Below, piece by piece: positions 17,636 to 26,404 of a DNA stretch of 64,000 nucleotides. The notes below the pieces were generated by a model. It did no database searches. It was not told the origin of the DNA and saw nothing but the letters and a program-made list of their open reading frames with translations. Positions within the stretch are counted from its first letter, which is position 1, and each line of letters opens with the position of its first letter. The position numbers and the translations under genes were made by a program. The stretch covers positions 186,001-250,000 of the forward strand of contig NZ_SSMQ01000007.1 in the NCBI RefSeq assembly GCF_005144585.1, in the 5' to 3' direction. Source of the DNA: Polyangium fumosum (GTDB lineage: Bacteria > Myxococcota_A > Polyangia > Polyangiales > Polyangiaceae).

Positions 17636-20050
17636 TCATAGCCTCTTGATGACCAACACGGTGATGTCATCGTAGACCTTGTTGGTTCCGATGTGGTTCA
17701 TCAGGTCTTCGATGATCGCGTCCTTGATCTCCTGCGACGTCTTTTTGTGGTTCTGAGAGACGATATCGCATAGCCGCTCGACGCCGTACTGCGCCGTGTC
17801 CGTGCGCTCCGCCTCCGTCACCCCGTCCGTGAAGAGAACGACGACGTCCTCCGACTCCAGATCGATCTCGGTGTTGGAGAGGAAATCGGTGATGTCCTCG
17901 TCCATGCCCACCGGGAGCCCGAGCCCGGTCGTGTCCACACGCTCGAGCTCGCCCGAGGCCCGTACGACGATGACCTCTTCGTGCTGCCCCGTGAGCCGGA
18001 GCTTGCCGTCACTGTAGTCCATCAGCGACAGCGTGAGGTTTTTGTCCGAGCTGATGCGCTGGATGTTCTGGTAGATGACCTTGTTGACGATGCCGAGGAA
18101 CCGCGTCGGATCGGTCTCGTTGCTGGCGAGCAGCGTGCGAACCGCCGTCTGCACCATCAGCATGAGCACGCCGCTCTCGAGGCCGTGCCCCGTCACGTCG
18201 CCGATGCCGATCTTGATGACGCCGTTGCCGCGGAGCACGTCGTAATAATCACCACCGACCTCGTCCGCAGGCGCCATGTACCCCGCGATGTCGAGGTCCT
18301 TGATCTCCTGCAGCTCCTGCGCGGGCGGGAGCACCATGAGCTGGAGCTGTCGCGCCACGTTGAGCTCCGCGCCGAGCCGCAGGTTCTCCTGCGCGAGCTG
18401 GGCGTTGAGGCTCATGATCTCCTTGTTCGCGTCCTCGAGCTCACCGGTCCGTGCCTTGACGAGCGCCTCGAGGTTGTTCGTATGGGCCTGGATCTCGGCG
18501 GCCATCTCGTTGAAGGCCGCCGTGAGCTGCCCGATCTCGTCCTCGCTCGTCACGTGCACGCGCACCGCGTAGTCGCCCTGGCGCATGCGCGTCGCGCCCT
18601 CCGAGAGAGCCACGAGCGTGCCGGTCATCTTCCGCGAGACGAGGAAGACGCCCGCCATGAGGACGAGGATCGAGCCGAAGGAGACGAACGCCTGGCTCGC
18701 CACGATGCTCGTCCGGCTCGCCTCGATCGCATCCTGCGCCTTGTACAAAGACGCATAGATCTCTTTCTTCGGCACCACGAAGCCGAGCGTCCAGTTCTCC
18801 GGCGCGATCTTGCCGTCCGCCAGGGTCTGGAACGTCGTCAACTGCTTCAGCACCATGATGTGCGGCTGTCCGCCGATCTGCACATCCTCGCGGTAGTGAA
18901 CCGCCACGTCGGTCGGGAGCGCGATCGCCGCGACCTCAGGCTCGGTGCTGTCCTTCAAGAACCGATGCAGGAGCTCGAGGCCCTGCTTGTCCGCCTTCGT
19001 CGTCAGGCCGAGCTTCTTCACGCCCGTGTCATTGACCGCGACGACGTTGCCGTTCGCCTGCGCGAGGAACGCAAAGCCCGTCTCTGCGAGCTTGACGTCC
19101 TTGATGTACGTGATGAGCGTCTCCAGCGTCAGATCAACGGCGGCTGCCCCCTCGATGCCCGTCCGCTCCTTCGACCACACCGGGTGGAAGATCGTCATGA
19201 TCAGGCCGCCGCCGCCGGCATCCATGTACGGCGGGAAGATCGTCGCGTGGGTCTTGCGCGCCTGAACGCCGCCGGGCTCCTTGATCCACGTCTCCCAGCT
19301 CGGGATGAGGCCGGCATAGAAGAACTCGTAGAAGTTCGTCTTGTTATGACCCGGATAGAGCTCGTCGAAGACCTTGGCGAGGTCCACGTACGGCGAAAGG
19401 CGCACGAACGGATACGCGGGCGGCCCCACCATGTAGATCTGGAGCTTCGGCGCCCCGTGCCGCGTGAACGACGGTAGGATGAGGTCCAGGTACGCGGACT
19501 TGTCGATGGCCGCCTGCGCGTCGGGCAGGATCACGCCGTCTTTCTGCATGTAGCCCCAGGCCGTGATGACCGAAGGCTCCGTCGCGTCGTTCTGCAGCCA
19601 ATCCCCCGCGGGCTGCTCCTTGCCGTCCTTGTCCTTGCGCTGCGTCGGCGGCGTGAACGTGAACCGATCCTTGAAATACGGCATCGACGACAGGGTGGCG
19701 TGGATGCCGCTCATGTCGCCGTCCTTGTCGACGATGGTCTGCGCTATGTCGGAGACGACCTCGAGGTCGGCGATGGCTTGCTGAAAGCTCGAGTTGACGT
19801 GCTGGCTCGTGTCGACGAGATGGTTCGTCAGCGACTCGCGGTAGGCGATATTGAGGCCCGCCTCGATCTCGCGGGTCGCCTCCAGGCTCAGTTTGTGGAT
19901 GCCCTGACGGGCCACGAGCATGTTGAGGATCGCGCCGAGCAGAACGCTGACGCCCGTGACCAGAAGAAACTTGGTGTTGAATTTCTTGAATCTCGCGAGC
20001 AGGCCGTTGGCCTTCGCTCCTCTGAGACTCTCACGAGCGTCTGACGACAC
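17636..20050 (-). CDS. Membrane sensor SpoIIE phosphatase (Cache-like, HAMP, PP2C), SiaA-like
   Basis: An 804-residue protein. The first membrane segment is at ~27-47, a ~390-residue periplasmic region resembling Cache sensors follows, then a second membrane segment near residue 450, a HAMP domain (RMRQGDYAVRV...DEIGQLTAAFNEM), a coiled coil, and a C-terminal SpoIIE phosphatase. Phosphatase motifs GGDYYDV, GDVTGHG, LFTDGVTEA and DDITVLVI keep all metal-binding acids. The layout matches the Pseudomonas SiaA class, which dephosphorylates a STAS-like protein on sensing an external signal. It is the sensory input of the operon and lies directly before the ATPase-STAS fusion gene. Confidence 0.88.
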   Translation of the reverse strand: MSSDARESLRGAKANGLLARFKKFNTKFLLVTGVSVLLGAILNMLVARQGIHKLSLEATREIEAGLNIAYRESLTNHLVDTSQHVNSSFQQAIADLEVVSDIAQTIVDKDGDMSGIHATLSSMPYFKDRFTFTPPTQRKDKDGKEQPAGDWLQNDATEPSVITAWGYMQKDGVILPDAQAAIDKSAYLDLILPSFTRHGAPKLQIYMVGPPAYPFVRLSPYVDLAKVFDELYPGHNKTNFYEFFYAGLIPSWETWIKEPGGVQARKTHATIFPPYMDAGGGGLIMTIFHPVWSKERTGIEGAAAVDLTLETLITYIKDVKLAETGFAFLAQANGNVVAVNDTGVKKLGLTTKADKQGLELLHRFLKDSTEPEVAAIALPTDVAVHYREDVQIGGQPHIMVLKQLTTFQTLADGKIAPENWTLGFVVPKKEIYASLYKAQDAIEASRTSIVASQAFVSFGSILVLMAGVFLVSRKMTGTLVALSEGATRMRQGDYAVRVHVTSEDEIGQLTAAFNEMAAEIQAHTNNLEALVKARTGELEDANKEIMSLNAQLAQENLRLGAELNVARQLQLMVLPPAQELQEIKDLDIAGYMAPADEVGGDYYDVLRGNGVIKIGIGDVTGHGLESGVLMLMVQTAVRTLLASNETDPTRFLGIVNKVIYQNIQRISSDKNLTLSLMDYSDGKLRLTGQHEEVIVVRASGELERVDTTGLGLPVGMDEDITDFLSNTEIDLESEDVVVLFTDGVTEAERTDTAQYGVERLCDIVSQNHKKTSQEIKDAIIEDLMNHIGTNKVYDDITVLVIKRL

Positions 20051-20209
20051 GTCTACCCATCTCCTGGCAACGCCCTCGGGGCCCCCGGCAGAGGTGCCAC
20101 GTTAAACGGTCTGCGTCCTGGGATCCACACGAAACATGCGCTCTTTCCCCGGCCAACGTTCGCGTCCGACGATCGACGATTCCTTGACTCCAGTGGCTCT
20201 GCGTCGCGA

Positions 20210-21445
20210 TCAACTGGTCCGGAACGGCTTGCGCCCCGACGCAGCGATGATGGGCCATACCGCATATCCACGATCGCTGAGGATCGTTTCCATGTGGGCC
20301 CGCAAACCCTTTTCAACATCCGCGTGAAGGGAGGGATCCGCGCCGGCCGCCGCGCCAAACTGCCAGGCGACGCGGATCCAGAGCTCGACGACCCGCGCGA
20401 GATCGTTCGGGTCGGAGTTCGTGTTGCTGATATTGATCTGGCTGATCTTGATGTCTTCGAGCCCCGCGCCCTGAAGGAGGAACCGCCCCTTCGGTCCCAT
20501 GTCGAGGTCCACGCCGCCATGACGGCTCGCCTGGAGGAAGCTCTTGTACCCCTGCTGAATGACCTCCTCGTTGGGATAGCCAACCACGCAGGAGAGCATC
20601 TCGTTCGTGATGTAGATACGCCCGCCGGGGCGGCATATCCGCACGAGCTCGTGGAGGATCTTCTCCGGCTGATGGAAGATCTGAAGCGATAGCCGGCAGG
20701 CCACGAAGTCGAACGAGTTGTCGGCGAGGAGGAGCGCCGCCGCGTCGCCGTATTGATACTCGATGTTCTCCAGCCCGTAATCCGATACCACCTGCCGCGC
20801 ATACCGCAGGAGGGGCCTCGAATGATCGACGCCGACGAGGTACTCGGGCCGGAAGTCACGCTGGATGAAGATGTCGAAGCAGCCGAGCCCGCAACAGATG
20901 TCGGCCACCCGCAGCCCCGGGCGCAAGCCGTGTTGCGTCAGGAGTTCCTGCTCGTGATTCCAGATGAGCTTCTCTTGCATCCGGAGGACGGTAATGAACT
21001 CGTCGTCCTCGAGCACCTGCTGGGTCGGATAGAGGGCCTTGTCATAGACCTCGATCGTGACCGCCGGATAGAGCTCGGCAATGACCTGGAACTTGCGTAT
21101 GGCCCAGGGAATGACGCTCGAGAGGACGAACTTGATACGAAGGTCCGGGCGCGCATGCGCCACCCAACGCACGAAGCGGTTCAGCTCGAGGAACGCGACG
21201 TTGTTCATGTACTTGAGCCGCTTCAAGTTCACGCACAACGTGCCTCGCGCGCTCCGAGCCGCCTGCTCGAGGGAAGCGCGAACCGAGGCCATCTCATCGG
21301 CGACGAACGGGCGCAATGTACCCGTGAGGGTCACCTCCTGCTCCTCGTTCCCCGTGAGCCTCATGTTGAGGGCCACGGGCATACACGAGGGAGGTACGCC
21401 GGAGGACGGCGTACCCGAAGACGCGGGAGCGACGGAGTTGCTCAT
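20210..21445 (-). CDS. STAS-like domain fused to a SAM methyltransferase
   Basis: A 411-residue protein. Residues ~27-137 align by eye with the slr1659-type STAS modules of this operon (VTLTGTLRP, RLKYMNNVAF, SSVIPWAIRK), but the phosphorylatable Ser of NSSG/NSNG is missing; here it reads MNNVA. Residues ~170-330 form a class I methyltransferase: motif I VADICCGLGCFDIF, acidic loop LVGVDHSRP, motif IV FDFVACRLSLQIFHQPEK. A ~75-residue helical tail follows. The gene overlaps the leading ATPase gene by four bases, and the 159 bp after it contain no gene. The methyltransferase is a plausible output whose activity or location depends on the bound ATPase. The substrate is unknown. Confidence 0.8.
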   Translation of the reverse strand: MSNSVAPASSGTPSSGVPPSCMPVALNMRLTGNEEQEVTLTGTLRPFVADEMASVRASLEQAARSARGTLCVNLKRLKYMNNVAFLELNRFVRWVAHARPDLRIKFVLSSVIPWAIRKFQVIAELYPAVTIEVYDKALYPTQQVLEDDEFITVLRMQEKLIWNHEQELLTQHGLRPGLRVADICCGLGCFDIFIQRDFRPEYLVGVDHSRPLLRYARQVVSDYGLENIEYQYGDAAALLLADNSFDFVACRLSLQIFHQPEKILHELVRICRPGGRIYITNEMLSCVVGYPNEEVIQQGYKSFLQASRHGGVDLDMGPKGRFLLQGAGLEDIKISQINISNTNSDPNDLARVVELWIRVAWQFGAAAGADPSLHADVEKGLRAHMETILSDRGYAVWPIIAASGRKPFRTS

Positions 21446-21999
21446 ACCTCCCCCATATCGTCGACCTCTGGCAGCTCAAGGAAGAGGCTCAACCGGTCCT
21501 GGCCCGGCGGCTCGGATATCGTGAGCGTACAGGTGTACACAGCGGCGAGCTCGAGCAAACCAAGCATCGTATCCTCGCCGTCCGCCGGATCCTCCAGCCT
21601 GGCGCGATACCAGCTCTTGAGATCGGGCTGGTTCACGATCTGCACGGCCATACGATAGAATACTCGATTCTGCTCGGTGACCGGAAGCGTGATCTGCAGG
21701 ATCACGTGTCGGCCCCGCTTGCGGAAGATGAGCTCGATCTGCCCGTCTGCCGCGTGGTTGCGATAGATGACCTCGAGAAGCTCGTTGATGAACGTCGAAA
21801 GCAGCGTCGCATGCCGCTCGGGGTCCCCCTCGTTCGCGCTCACATAACGGGCGAGGTAGTTCGCGAGCAGATGACAGTGACCCCACTCCCGAGCAAAGCC
21901 GCCCACTGTAAAGCGAGCCGCCATGATCATCCTGTATCGGCTCGAGGCGAACTCGGCTTCCATGGGTGGAGCCGGTGTGATGGTCTTGACAATCGACAT
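21442..21999 (-). CDS. Degenerate GHKL ATPase-like regulator (slr1658-type), first gene of the operon
   Basis: A 185-residue protein; ATG at 21999 after the ribosome-binding site CGAGGTCCCG. The frame runs upstream but looks non-coding there. It resembles the other ATPase modules of the operon: an N-box-like INELLEVIYRNH, and a lid-like TMLGLLELAAVY. The N-box Asn expected after NEL.E is Val, and the lid has lost its Gly-x-Gly, so ATP binding is doubtful. It may act as a scaffold or inhibitor for the non-phosphorylatable STAS-methyltransferase it overlaps (21442-21445). Two degenerate partners encoded side by side suggest a phosphorylation-independent branch. Confidence 0.65.
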   Translation of the reverse strand: MSIVKTITPAPPMEAEFASSRYRMIMAARFTVGGFAREWGHCHLLANYLARYVSANEGDPERHATLLSTFINELLEVIYRNHAADGQIELIFRKRGRHVILQITLPVTEQNRVFYRMAVQIVNQPDLKSWYRARLEDPADGEDTMLGLLELAAVYTCTLTISEPPGQDRLSLFLELPEVDDMGEV

Positions 22000-22354
22000 C
22001 GGGACCTCGAAGGCGGCCGACCGTCGGCCTAGAAAGGCTAGCCGGTCCCGACGTCGACGTCGAGTGCCGTCTGTCCAACCGTGGTGGCTCGCGACGTGTC
22101 TCAACATGCTTCGCAAGCGGCCGTTCGCGCACGCGCGGGTAGCAGCTACCATGCCACCCCTATCACGGTCCACCACACGGCCACGCGCAAAGCACGAAGC
22201 CCACGGCGGACGGCGAAGAGCCGCAGAAACAGAAACCTCTTGTAGCGCAGTTCACCCGAAAGCCGGCGCCAAACCCGAAGGTTTGTCCGCGGCGAGACGA
22301 AACGAGCTTCGCATGCTAGGTTCGTCTTGGCTCGCCCGGCCGAAGGTGTTTCCC
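22000..22354. promoter_or_regulatory. Divergent control region with a 14-bp palindrome
   Basis: These 355 bp lie between the divergent operon (minus) and the DUF72 gene (plus). A perfect palindrome CGACGTCGACGTCG occupies 22049-22062, 50 bp upstream of the operon start, a plausible operator. TGCTAGGTT at 22314-22322 resembles an extended -10 box for the DUF72 gene. No coding sequence is visible. Confidence 0.35.
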
Positions 22355-23299
22355 ATGAAGCAGCTCGTGTTGTTCTCGGGCAAGCCCGAGCCCGAGCTCC
22401 CCGAGATCGAAGCAGACCGCGCGATCGCCGAGAAGCTCGCTCCCACCGTTCGGCTGGGGACGTCGACATGGACGTTCCCAGGCTGGAGAGGAATTTTCTA
22501 CCCAAAGGATATCCCCGAGCGGGAAATCACGACGCACGGGCTCCGGCTCTACGCGCGAAATCCGCTGTTCCGCACCGTAGGGATCGATCGGAGTTACTAC
22601 GCGCCGCTGCGCGCCGAGGAGCTCGCGCGGTACCGCGACGATCTGCCCGACGGGTACGGCTGCGCGATGAAGGTGTGGAGCGGAATCGTGGCGCGGCGAG
22701 ATCCCCACACGGGAGAGCGCTCCCCCTGGTTCCTCGATCCGCGCGTGTTCGCGGAGCGTGTCCTCGTTCCGATCGAGAAGAGTTTTTCCCGGAACGTGGG
22801 CGTGCTCTTGCTCGTGCTCTCGCCGATCCGCGCCGAGGAGCGGATGGAGGCCGGCGAGCTCGCCGAGCGGCTCGATCGCTTCTTCGAAGCGGTGCCGCGA
22901 TCGTTTCGCTACGCCGTGGAGCTGCGAAACCCGGAGCTGCTTTCGAGGGCGTACCTCGACACGCTCGCGCGGCACGGGGTGACGCACGTGCTCGGCCTGT
23001 GGGAACGAATGCCCACGATCGGCCGGCAACTCGCGGTGCCGAAAATCCTGACGGCGCCGCTCGTCGTGTGCCGGTTGTCCATACGCCCCGGCGAGAGGTA
23101 CGAGGAGCGGCGACGCATGTGCGCACCCTTCGACAAGATCGTGGCGACGGACGAGGCGTCCCGCGCCGACGTCGTGGAGGTCGCGGCGCGCTGCGCCCGC
23201 GAGGGCCGAAGCCTCATGGTGCTCGTGAACAACAAGGTGGAAGGATCCGCGCCGCTGACCGTGCGCGCGCTCGCGCGTCGGATCGCTGCGGGTCGCTGA
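22355..23299 (+). CDS. DUF72 (YecE-like) family protein
   Basis: A 314-residue TIM-barrel protein. Family hallmarks: GTSTWTFPGWRGIFYP near the N-terminus, the EIT.HGLRLYA-type segment, FRYAVELRNP in the middle and MVLVNNKVEGSAP near the C-terminus. The biochemical role of DUF72 is not established. ATG at 22355 follows GAAGGTG, a reasonable ribosome-binding site; the open frame upstream lacks coding character. It is monocistronic and ends at a bidirectional hairpin. Confidence 0.85.
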   Translation: MKQLVLFSGKPEPELPEIEADRAIAEKLAPTVRLGTSTWTFPGWRGIFYPKDIPEREITTHGLRLYARNPLFRTVGIDRSYYAPLRAEELARYRDDLPDGYGCAMKVWSGIVARRDPHTGERSPWFLDPRVFAERVLVPIEKSFSRNVGVLLLVLSPIRAEERMEAGELAERLDRFFEAVPRSFRYAVELRNPELLSRAYLDTLARHGVTHVLGLWERMPTIGRQLAVPKILTAPLVVCRLSIRPGERYEERRRMCAPFDKIVATDEASRADVVEVAARCAREGRSLMVLVNNKVEGSAPLTVRALARRIAAGR

Positions 23300-23322
23300 G
23301 CCGTACGTCCCGACCGAAAGGA

Positions 23323-23344
23323 GGCGGACCCACGCGGGTCCGCC
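23323..23344. terminator. Bidirectional hairpin between convergent genes
   Basis: A perfect 9-bp stem GGCGGACCC/GGGTCCGCC with loop ACGC, extended by AGGAG/CTCCT past a single bulge. It lies between the stops of the DUF72 gene (23299) and the beta-barrel gene (23356). There is no strong T run, so termination is inferred from position and stem strength. Confidence 0.65.
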
Positions 23345-23355
23345 CCTCCTCTTGA

Positions 23356-23970
23356 TCAGAAGCCGCCGCCGATCTGCGCGAGCAGCGTCCAGGTGTCGGC
23401 GCCGGGCTCGTCGCCGGCCGGCGTGAGGCTCGAGCCCAGGTTGTCGAAGAAGGCCGGGCGGTAGTTGAAACGCGCGCCGACCTTGATGCTCTCGGTCAGC
23501 ATGCGATCCGCGCCCACGCCGACGGGGATGACGAGCGTGAAGCCGTCACCGTATCTGCCTGCGAAGCCGGCGTAGCCAACGCCGCCGACGATGAAGGGCT
23601 GGAGCGGGAGGCGGTTGGCGTCGGCGAGGTTGTAACGGAAGCCGGCGTCGACCGACGTCATCACGAGCTGGGTGCGGGTGTCGGCGCGGGTGTTGGCGCT
23701 TCCGAGGTAGTTGCCTTCGACCGCCCAGCGATCGTTGATCATGCCGGTGACGCGCACGTTCCAGCCGGGGCCGAGGCTGCCGACGCCGCCCAGAAACCCG
23801 ACGATGCCCGCGCCGCCTTCCACGGAGAACGCGGTCGGCCTCGGGATCTGGCGAATGGCGGGCTGATCGGCCGGCGGCAGGCCTCGCCGGGTGTCCTGCG
23901 CGTGGGCCAAGGTCGGCGCTCCCAAGGCGGCAAAAGCCACGAGGGCCGCCACGATTCGTCCGGTGGTCAT
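23356..23970 (-). CDS. Outer-membrane beta-barrel protein (OmpA-like)
   Basis: A 204-residue protein with a cleavable signal ending in AHA and repeated amphipathic strands: SVEGGAGIVGFLGG, NVRVTGMINDRWAVEGNYLG, AGFRYNL, PFIVGGVGYAGF, VGARFNYRP and a C-terminal aromatic residue (GGGF). It belongs to the small eight-stranded outer-membrane barrels. ATG at 23970 follows GGAGGAAG. Its role, structural or small-solute porin, is unknown. Confidence 0.8.
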   Translation of the reverse strand: MTTGRIVAALVAFAALGAPTLAHAQDTRRGLPPADQPAIRQIPRPTAFSVEGGAGIVGFLGGVGSLGPGWNVRVTGMINDRWAVEGNYLGSANTRADTRTQLVMTSVDAGFRYNLADANRLPLQPFIVGGVGYAGFAGRYGDGFTLVIPVGVGADRMLTESIKVGARFNYRPAFFDNLGSSLTPAGDEPGADTWTLLAQIGGGF

Positions 23971-24326
23971 TGCTTCCTCCTCAGCGAATGCTCGAGGTTT
24001 TTGCCGAGAACGAGTCTCGCCTTGCGTGTGTCCAAGTGCATGCTGCGGGCCATGGAGGCTGTGCAGGTCGGACCCTGCACGTCCAGACGGGCGGCCCGGA
24101 CTCGCGCCGTGCCGCGAGGGCGGACAGCAGGCGCGCGAGGCGCAGCATCGCGCGGCGAAGTCGGGGCGCCGCTGGCTGTCAAGCCTTTGTTGTTGCCGCC
24201 CGAGGCGCTTCGGGCAGAGAGTAGAGGAGCGACGACGAAGGCCTCGGGGAGGGCGCGGATGCTGGGCGGCGGATCCGCGCGGGGGTGAAGGCCGTAGTTG
24301 GATCACCAAGGATCGAGGAGCAGACG
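23971..24326. other. Divergent intergenic region upstream of the RiPP locus
   Basis: 356 bp between the beta-barrel gene (minus) and the precursor gene (plus). A small hairpin with GCCCGA/TCGGGC arms occurs at 24198-24215. It must hold the promoter of the MNIO locus, but I see no convincing -35/-10 pair or metal-regulator operator, and no gene. Confidence 0.4.
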
Positions 24327-24713
24327 ATGAACGCGAAGAGCATTTACGAGACCCTCGCGGCGCTCGGCGCGAGCGCGATGATCGCAGGTTGTGCCGGGAC
24401 GCAGGAGCCCGTGAAAGCCGCCGAGGAGCCGCAGGCCGAGGCCCCCGCACAGACCGCGACGGAGAAGAAGGACGAGTCGACGGCAGGGGCGGAGGCGGCA
24501 GGCACGACGAACGCGGCCGCCGCGCCCGCGGAAGCCCCGGCAGCGGCGGCGGCTCCGGCCCCGGCGGCGGCGGCTCCCGCAGCGACGCCCGCGCCCGCGG
24601 CCGCGCCGGCTCCGGCGACGACGGCGAAGGCGGCGCCGAAGGCCGCTCCGAAGAAGGCCGCGGCGCCCAAGAAGGGCGCGGAGGCGGCCTGCGGCGAAGG
24701 ATCCTGCGGCTAA
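24327..24713 (+). CDS. Lipoprotein-type RiPP precursor with C-terminal CGEGSCG core
   Basis: A 128-residue protein. The signal has the lipobox MIAGC, then comes a ~95-residue linker almost wholly of Ala, Pro, Glu and Lys, and a C-terminus AACGEGSCG with the only two other cysteines. EG-x-CG cores are the substrate sites of MNIO enzymes in HvfA/bufferin-type precursors, where Cys is turned into oxazolone- or thiooxazole-type copper ligands. The MNIO gene starts four bases after this stop, which strongly supports precursor status. ATG at 24327 follows GAGGAG. Unlike classical family members with several EGKCG repeats, this one carries a single short core on a lipid-anchored spacer. Predicted role: envelope copper capture. 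Confidence 0.75.
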   Translation: MNAKSIYETLAALGASAMIAGCAGTQEPVKAAEEPQAEAPAQTATEKKDESTAGAEAAGTTNAAAAPAEAPAAAAAPAPAAAAPAATPAPAAAPAPATTAKAAPKAAPKKAAAPKKGAEAACGEGSCG

Positions 24714-24716
24714 CGG

Positions 24717-25592
24717 GTGGCTCGCGGGTCGACGATCACGGGGGTCGGGCTCGGGCTCCGGTTCGATTTCCTCGACGACGTGCTCGCGCGGGTCGAGGCG
24801 GACGCGTCGCTCGGGCCCGCGCGGTTTTTCGAGGTCGCGCCGGAAAACTACATGCGCCGGGGCGGGTTCGTCCCGGCGGCGCTCGAGCGGATCGCGGCGC
24901 GATTTCCGCTGCTCTCGCACGGGCTCTCGATGTCCCTCGGCGGGCTCGATCCCTTCGATGACGACTACATGCGCGAGCTCGCTGCCTTCACGCGGCGGTT
25001 CGGCGTGCCGTTTCACTCGGATCACCTGTGTTTTTCGGGGTTCGGGGGGCGCATGGCGCACGAGCTCTTGCCGCTGCCGCAGACGCGGGGGGCGGCGGCG
25101 TACGTGGCCGCGCGGGCGCGCGAAGCCGAGGATCGGCTCGGGTTGCCGATGGTGGTCGAGAACATCACGCGGTACGTCGTGCCCGGCGCGCCGGAGCTCG
25201 CGGAGGCGGCGTTCGTCGCGGAGGTGCTCGATCGTTCGGGGTCAAAACTTCTGCTCGACGTGAACAACGTGTACGTAAACGCGATCAACGACGGCACGGA
25301 TCCGCTCGTGTTCCTCGCGGAGATCCCGCTCGATCGGGTCGCGGCGATCCACGTGGCGGGGCACGAAAAGCGCGCCGGGACGGACCTCGTGATCGATACC
25401 CACGGCGCCGACGTGCTCGGCGAGGTGCTGTCGCTGCTTACGTGGACGATCGAGCGGACAGGGCCCGTGCCCGTGGTGCTGGAGCGGGATCATGCGATCC
25501 CGCCGCTCGATGAGCTGCTGCGGGAGCTGTCACGGGTCGAAGCGGCCTACCAGGCAGGGCTCGCGGCGCGGGAGGCGCAGGCGCGTGGCTGA
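24717..25592 (+). CDS. DUF692 family multinuclear iron oxidase (MNIO; BufB/HvfB-like)
   Basis: A 291-residue TIM-barrel enzyme of the DUF692 family, which binds two or three irons and oxidatively modifies Cys residues in ribosomal peptides. Diagnostic stretches: [62 protein letters not shown] and VLERD, containing the His, Glu, Asp and Asn metal ligands of the family. GTG start at 24717, four bases after the precursor stop. It overlaps the DUF2063 gene by eight bases. It should act on the CGEGSCG core before export. Confidence 0.9.
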   Translation: MARGSTITGVGLGLRFDFLDDVLARVEADASLGPARFFEVAPENYMRRGGFVPAALERIAARFPLLSHGLSMSLGGLDPFDDDYMRELAAFTRRFGVPFHSDHLCFSGFGGRMAHELLPLPQTRGAAAYVAARAREAEDRLGLPMVVENITRYVVPGAPELAEAAFVAEVLDRSGSKLLLDVNNVYVNAINDGTDPLVFLAEIPLDRVAAIHVAGHEKRAGTDLVIDTHGADVLGEVLSLLTWTIERTGPVPVVLERDHAIPPLDELLRELSRVEAAYQAGLAAREAQARG

Positions 25593-26382
25593 AGAAGAGG
25601 AGGGGCGGGCCGCGATCGCCGAGGTCGCGGCGACGTTCGCAGCGGTCGTACAAGGGCCGCCGGCGGAGACGCGCCTCGGCGTGTACAGATCGCTCGTGCG
25701 CCGCGGCATCGTGGGGGCCGTGCGGGCGCAGATGCCGCGCACGGCGGCAGCACTCGGGGCGCGGTTCGAGGCGACGGTGGACCTTTGGCTCGACGAGGCG
25801 CTGCCGCGCTCGCCGTACCTGCGTGACGCTGCGGCCGAGCTCGTCGGCTGGGCTTCCGCGCAATGGGCCGCGGATCCGGCCGTTCCGCCCTGGATTCCGG
25901 ATCTTTCGCGTCATGAGGTCGCGCGGTTCGAGGTCGCAGCGGCGGCCTCGGCCGGTGCGCCGAGTGGCCTGCCGCTCGCGCTCGATCGGGCGGTCTCGTT
26001 TGGCGGCGCGGCCCGGGTCGTTCGGTACACGTGGGCCGTACACCGCTTGCCAGAGGATACGTCGGGCGAGCCGCAAGAAGAGCCCACCGCCCTGCTCCTG
26101 TACCGGGACGGGGCGCACGAGGTCCGGTGCCTCGTGCTCTCGACGCTCGCAGCCGCGATCCTCACGCGGCTCCTCGAAGGCGCGCAGCTCGGGGAGGCGG
26201 TGACGGCGGCATGCGCGGCGCTCGGGGAGCCGCTTGGCGAGGCGGTGTTGCGAGGCACGGCGGAGGTGCTCGCGGACCTCGGGGAGCGCGGGGTGGTCCT
26301 CGGCGCGGTCGAGCAAGGAAATCACGATCCCGGCACGCACGCGGCGGGCGAGCGCGGTATAGTCGCCCCCGAACGAACATGA
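25585..26382 (+). CDS. DUF2063 family partner protein (BufC/HvfC-like)
   Basis: A 265-residue soluble protein. The N-terminal half has the DUF2063 pattern: [44 protein letters not shown]. In bufferin and HvfABC loci this protein recruits the precursor leader to the DUF692 enzyme. GTG at 25585 follows GGAGG and overlaps the MNIO stop by eight bases, so the two are co-translated. The C-terminal half contains the beta strands and acidic patches expected of the second domain. A TATAGT at 26358, inside its 3' end, may be the -10 box of the next gene. Confidence 0.82.
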   Translation: MAEEEEGRAAIAEVAATFAAVVQGPPAETRLGVYRSLVRRGIVGAVRAQMPRTAAALGARFEATVDLWLDEALPRSPYLRDAAAELVGWASAQWAADPAVPPWIPDLSRHEVARFEVAAAASAGAPSGLPLALDRAVSFGGAARVVRYTWAVHRLPEDTSGEPQEEPTALLLYRDGAHEVRCLVLSTLAAAILTRLLEGAQLGEAVTAACAALGEPLGEAVLRGTAEVLADLGERGVVLGAVEQGNHDPGTHAAGERGIVAPERT

Positions 26383-26404
26383 GCCGACACCTCCGCGTTT
26401 TCCC

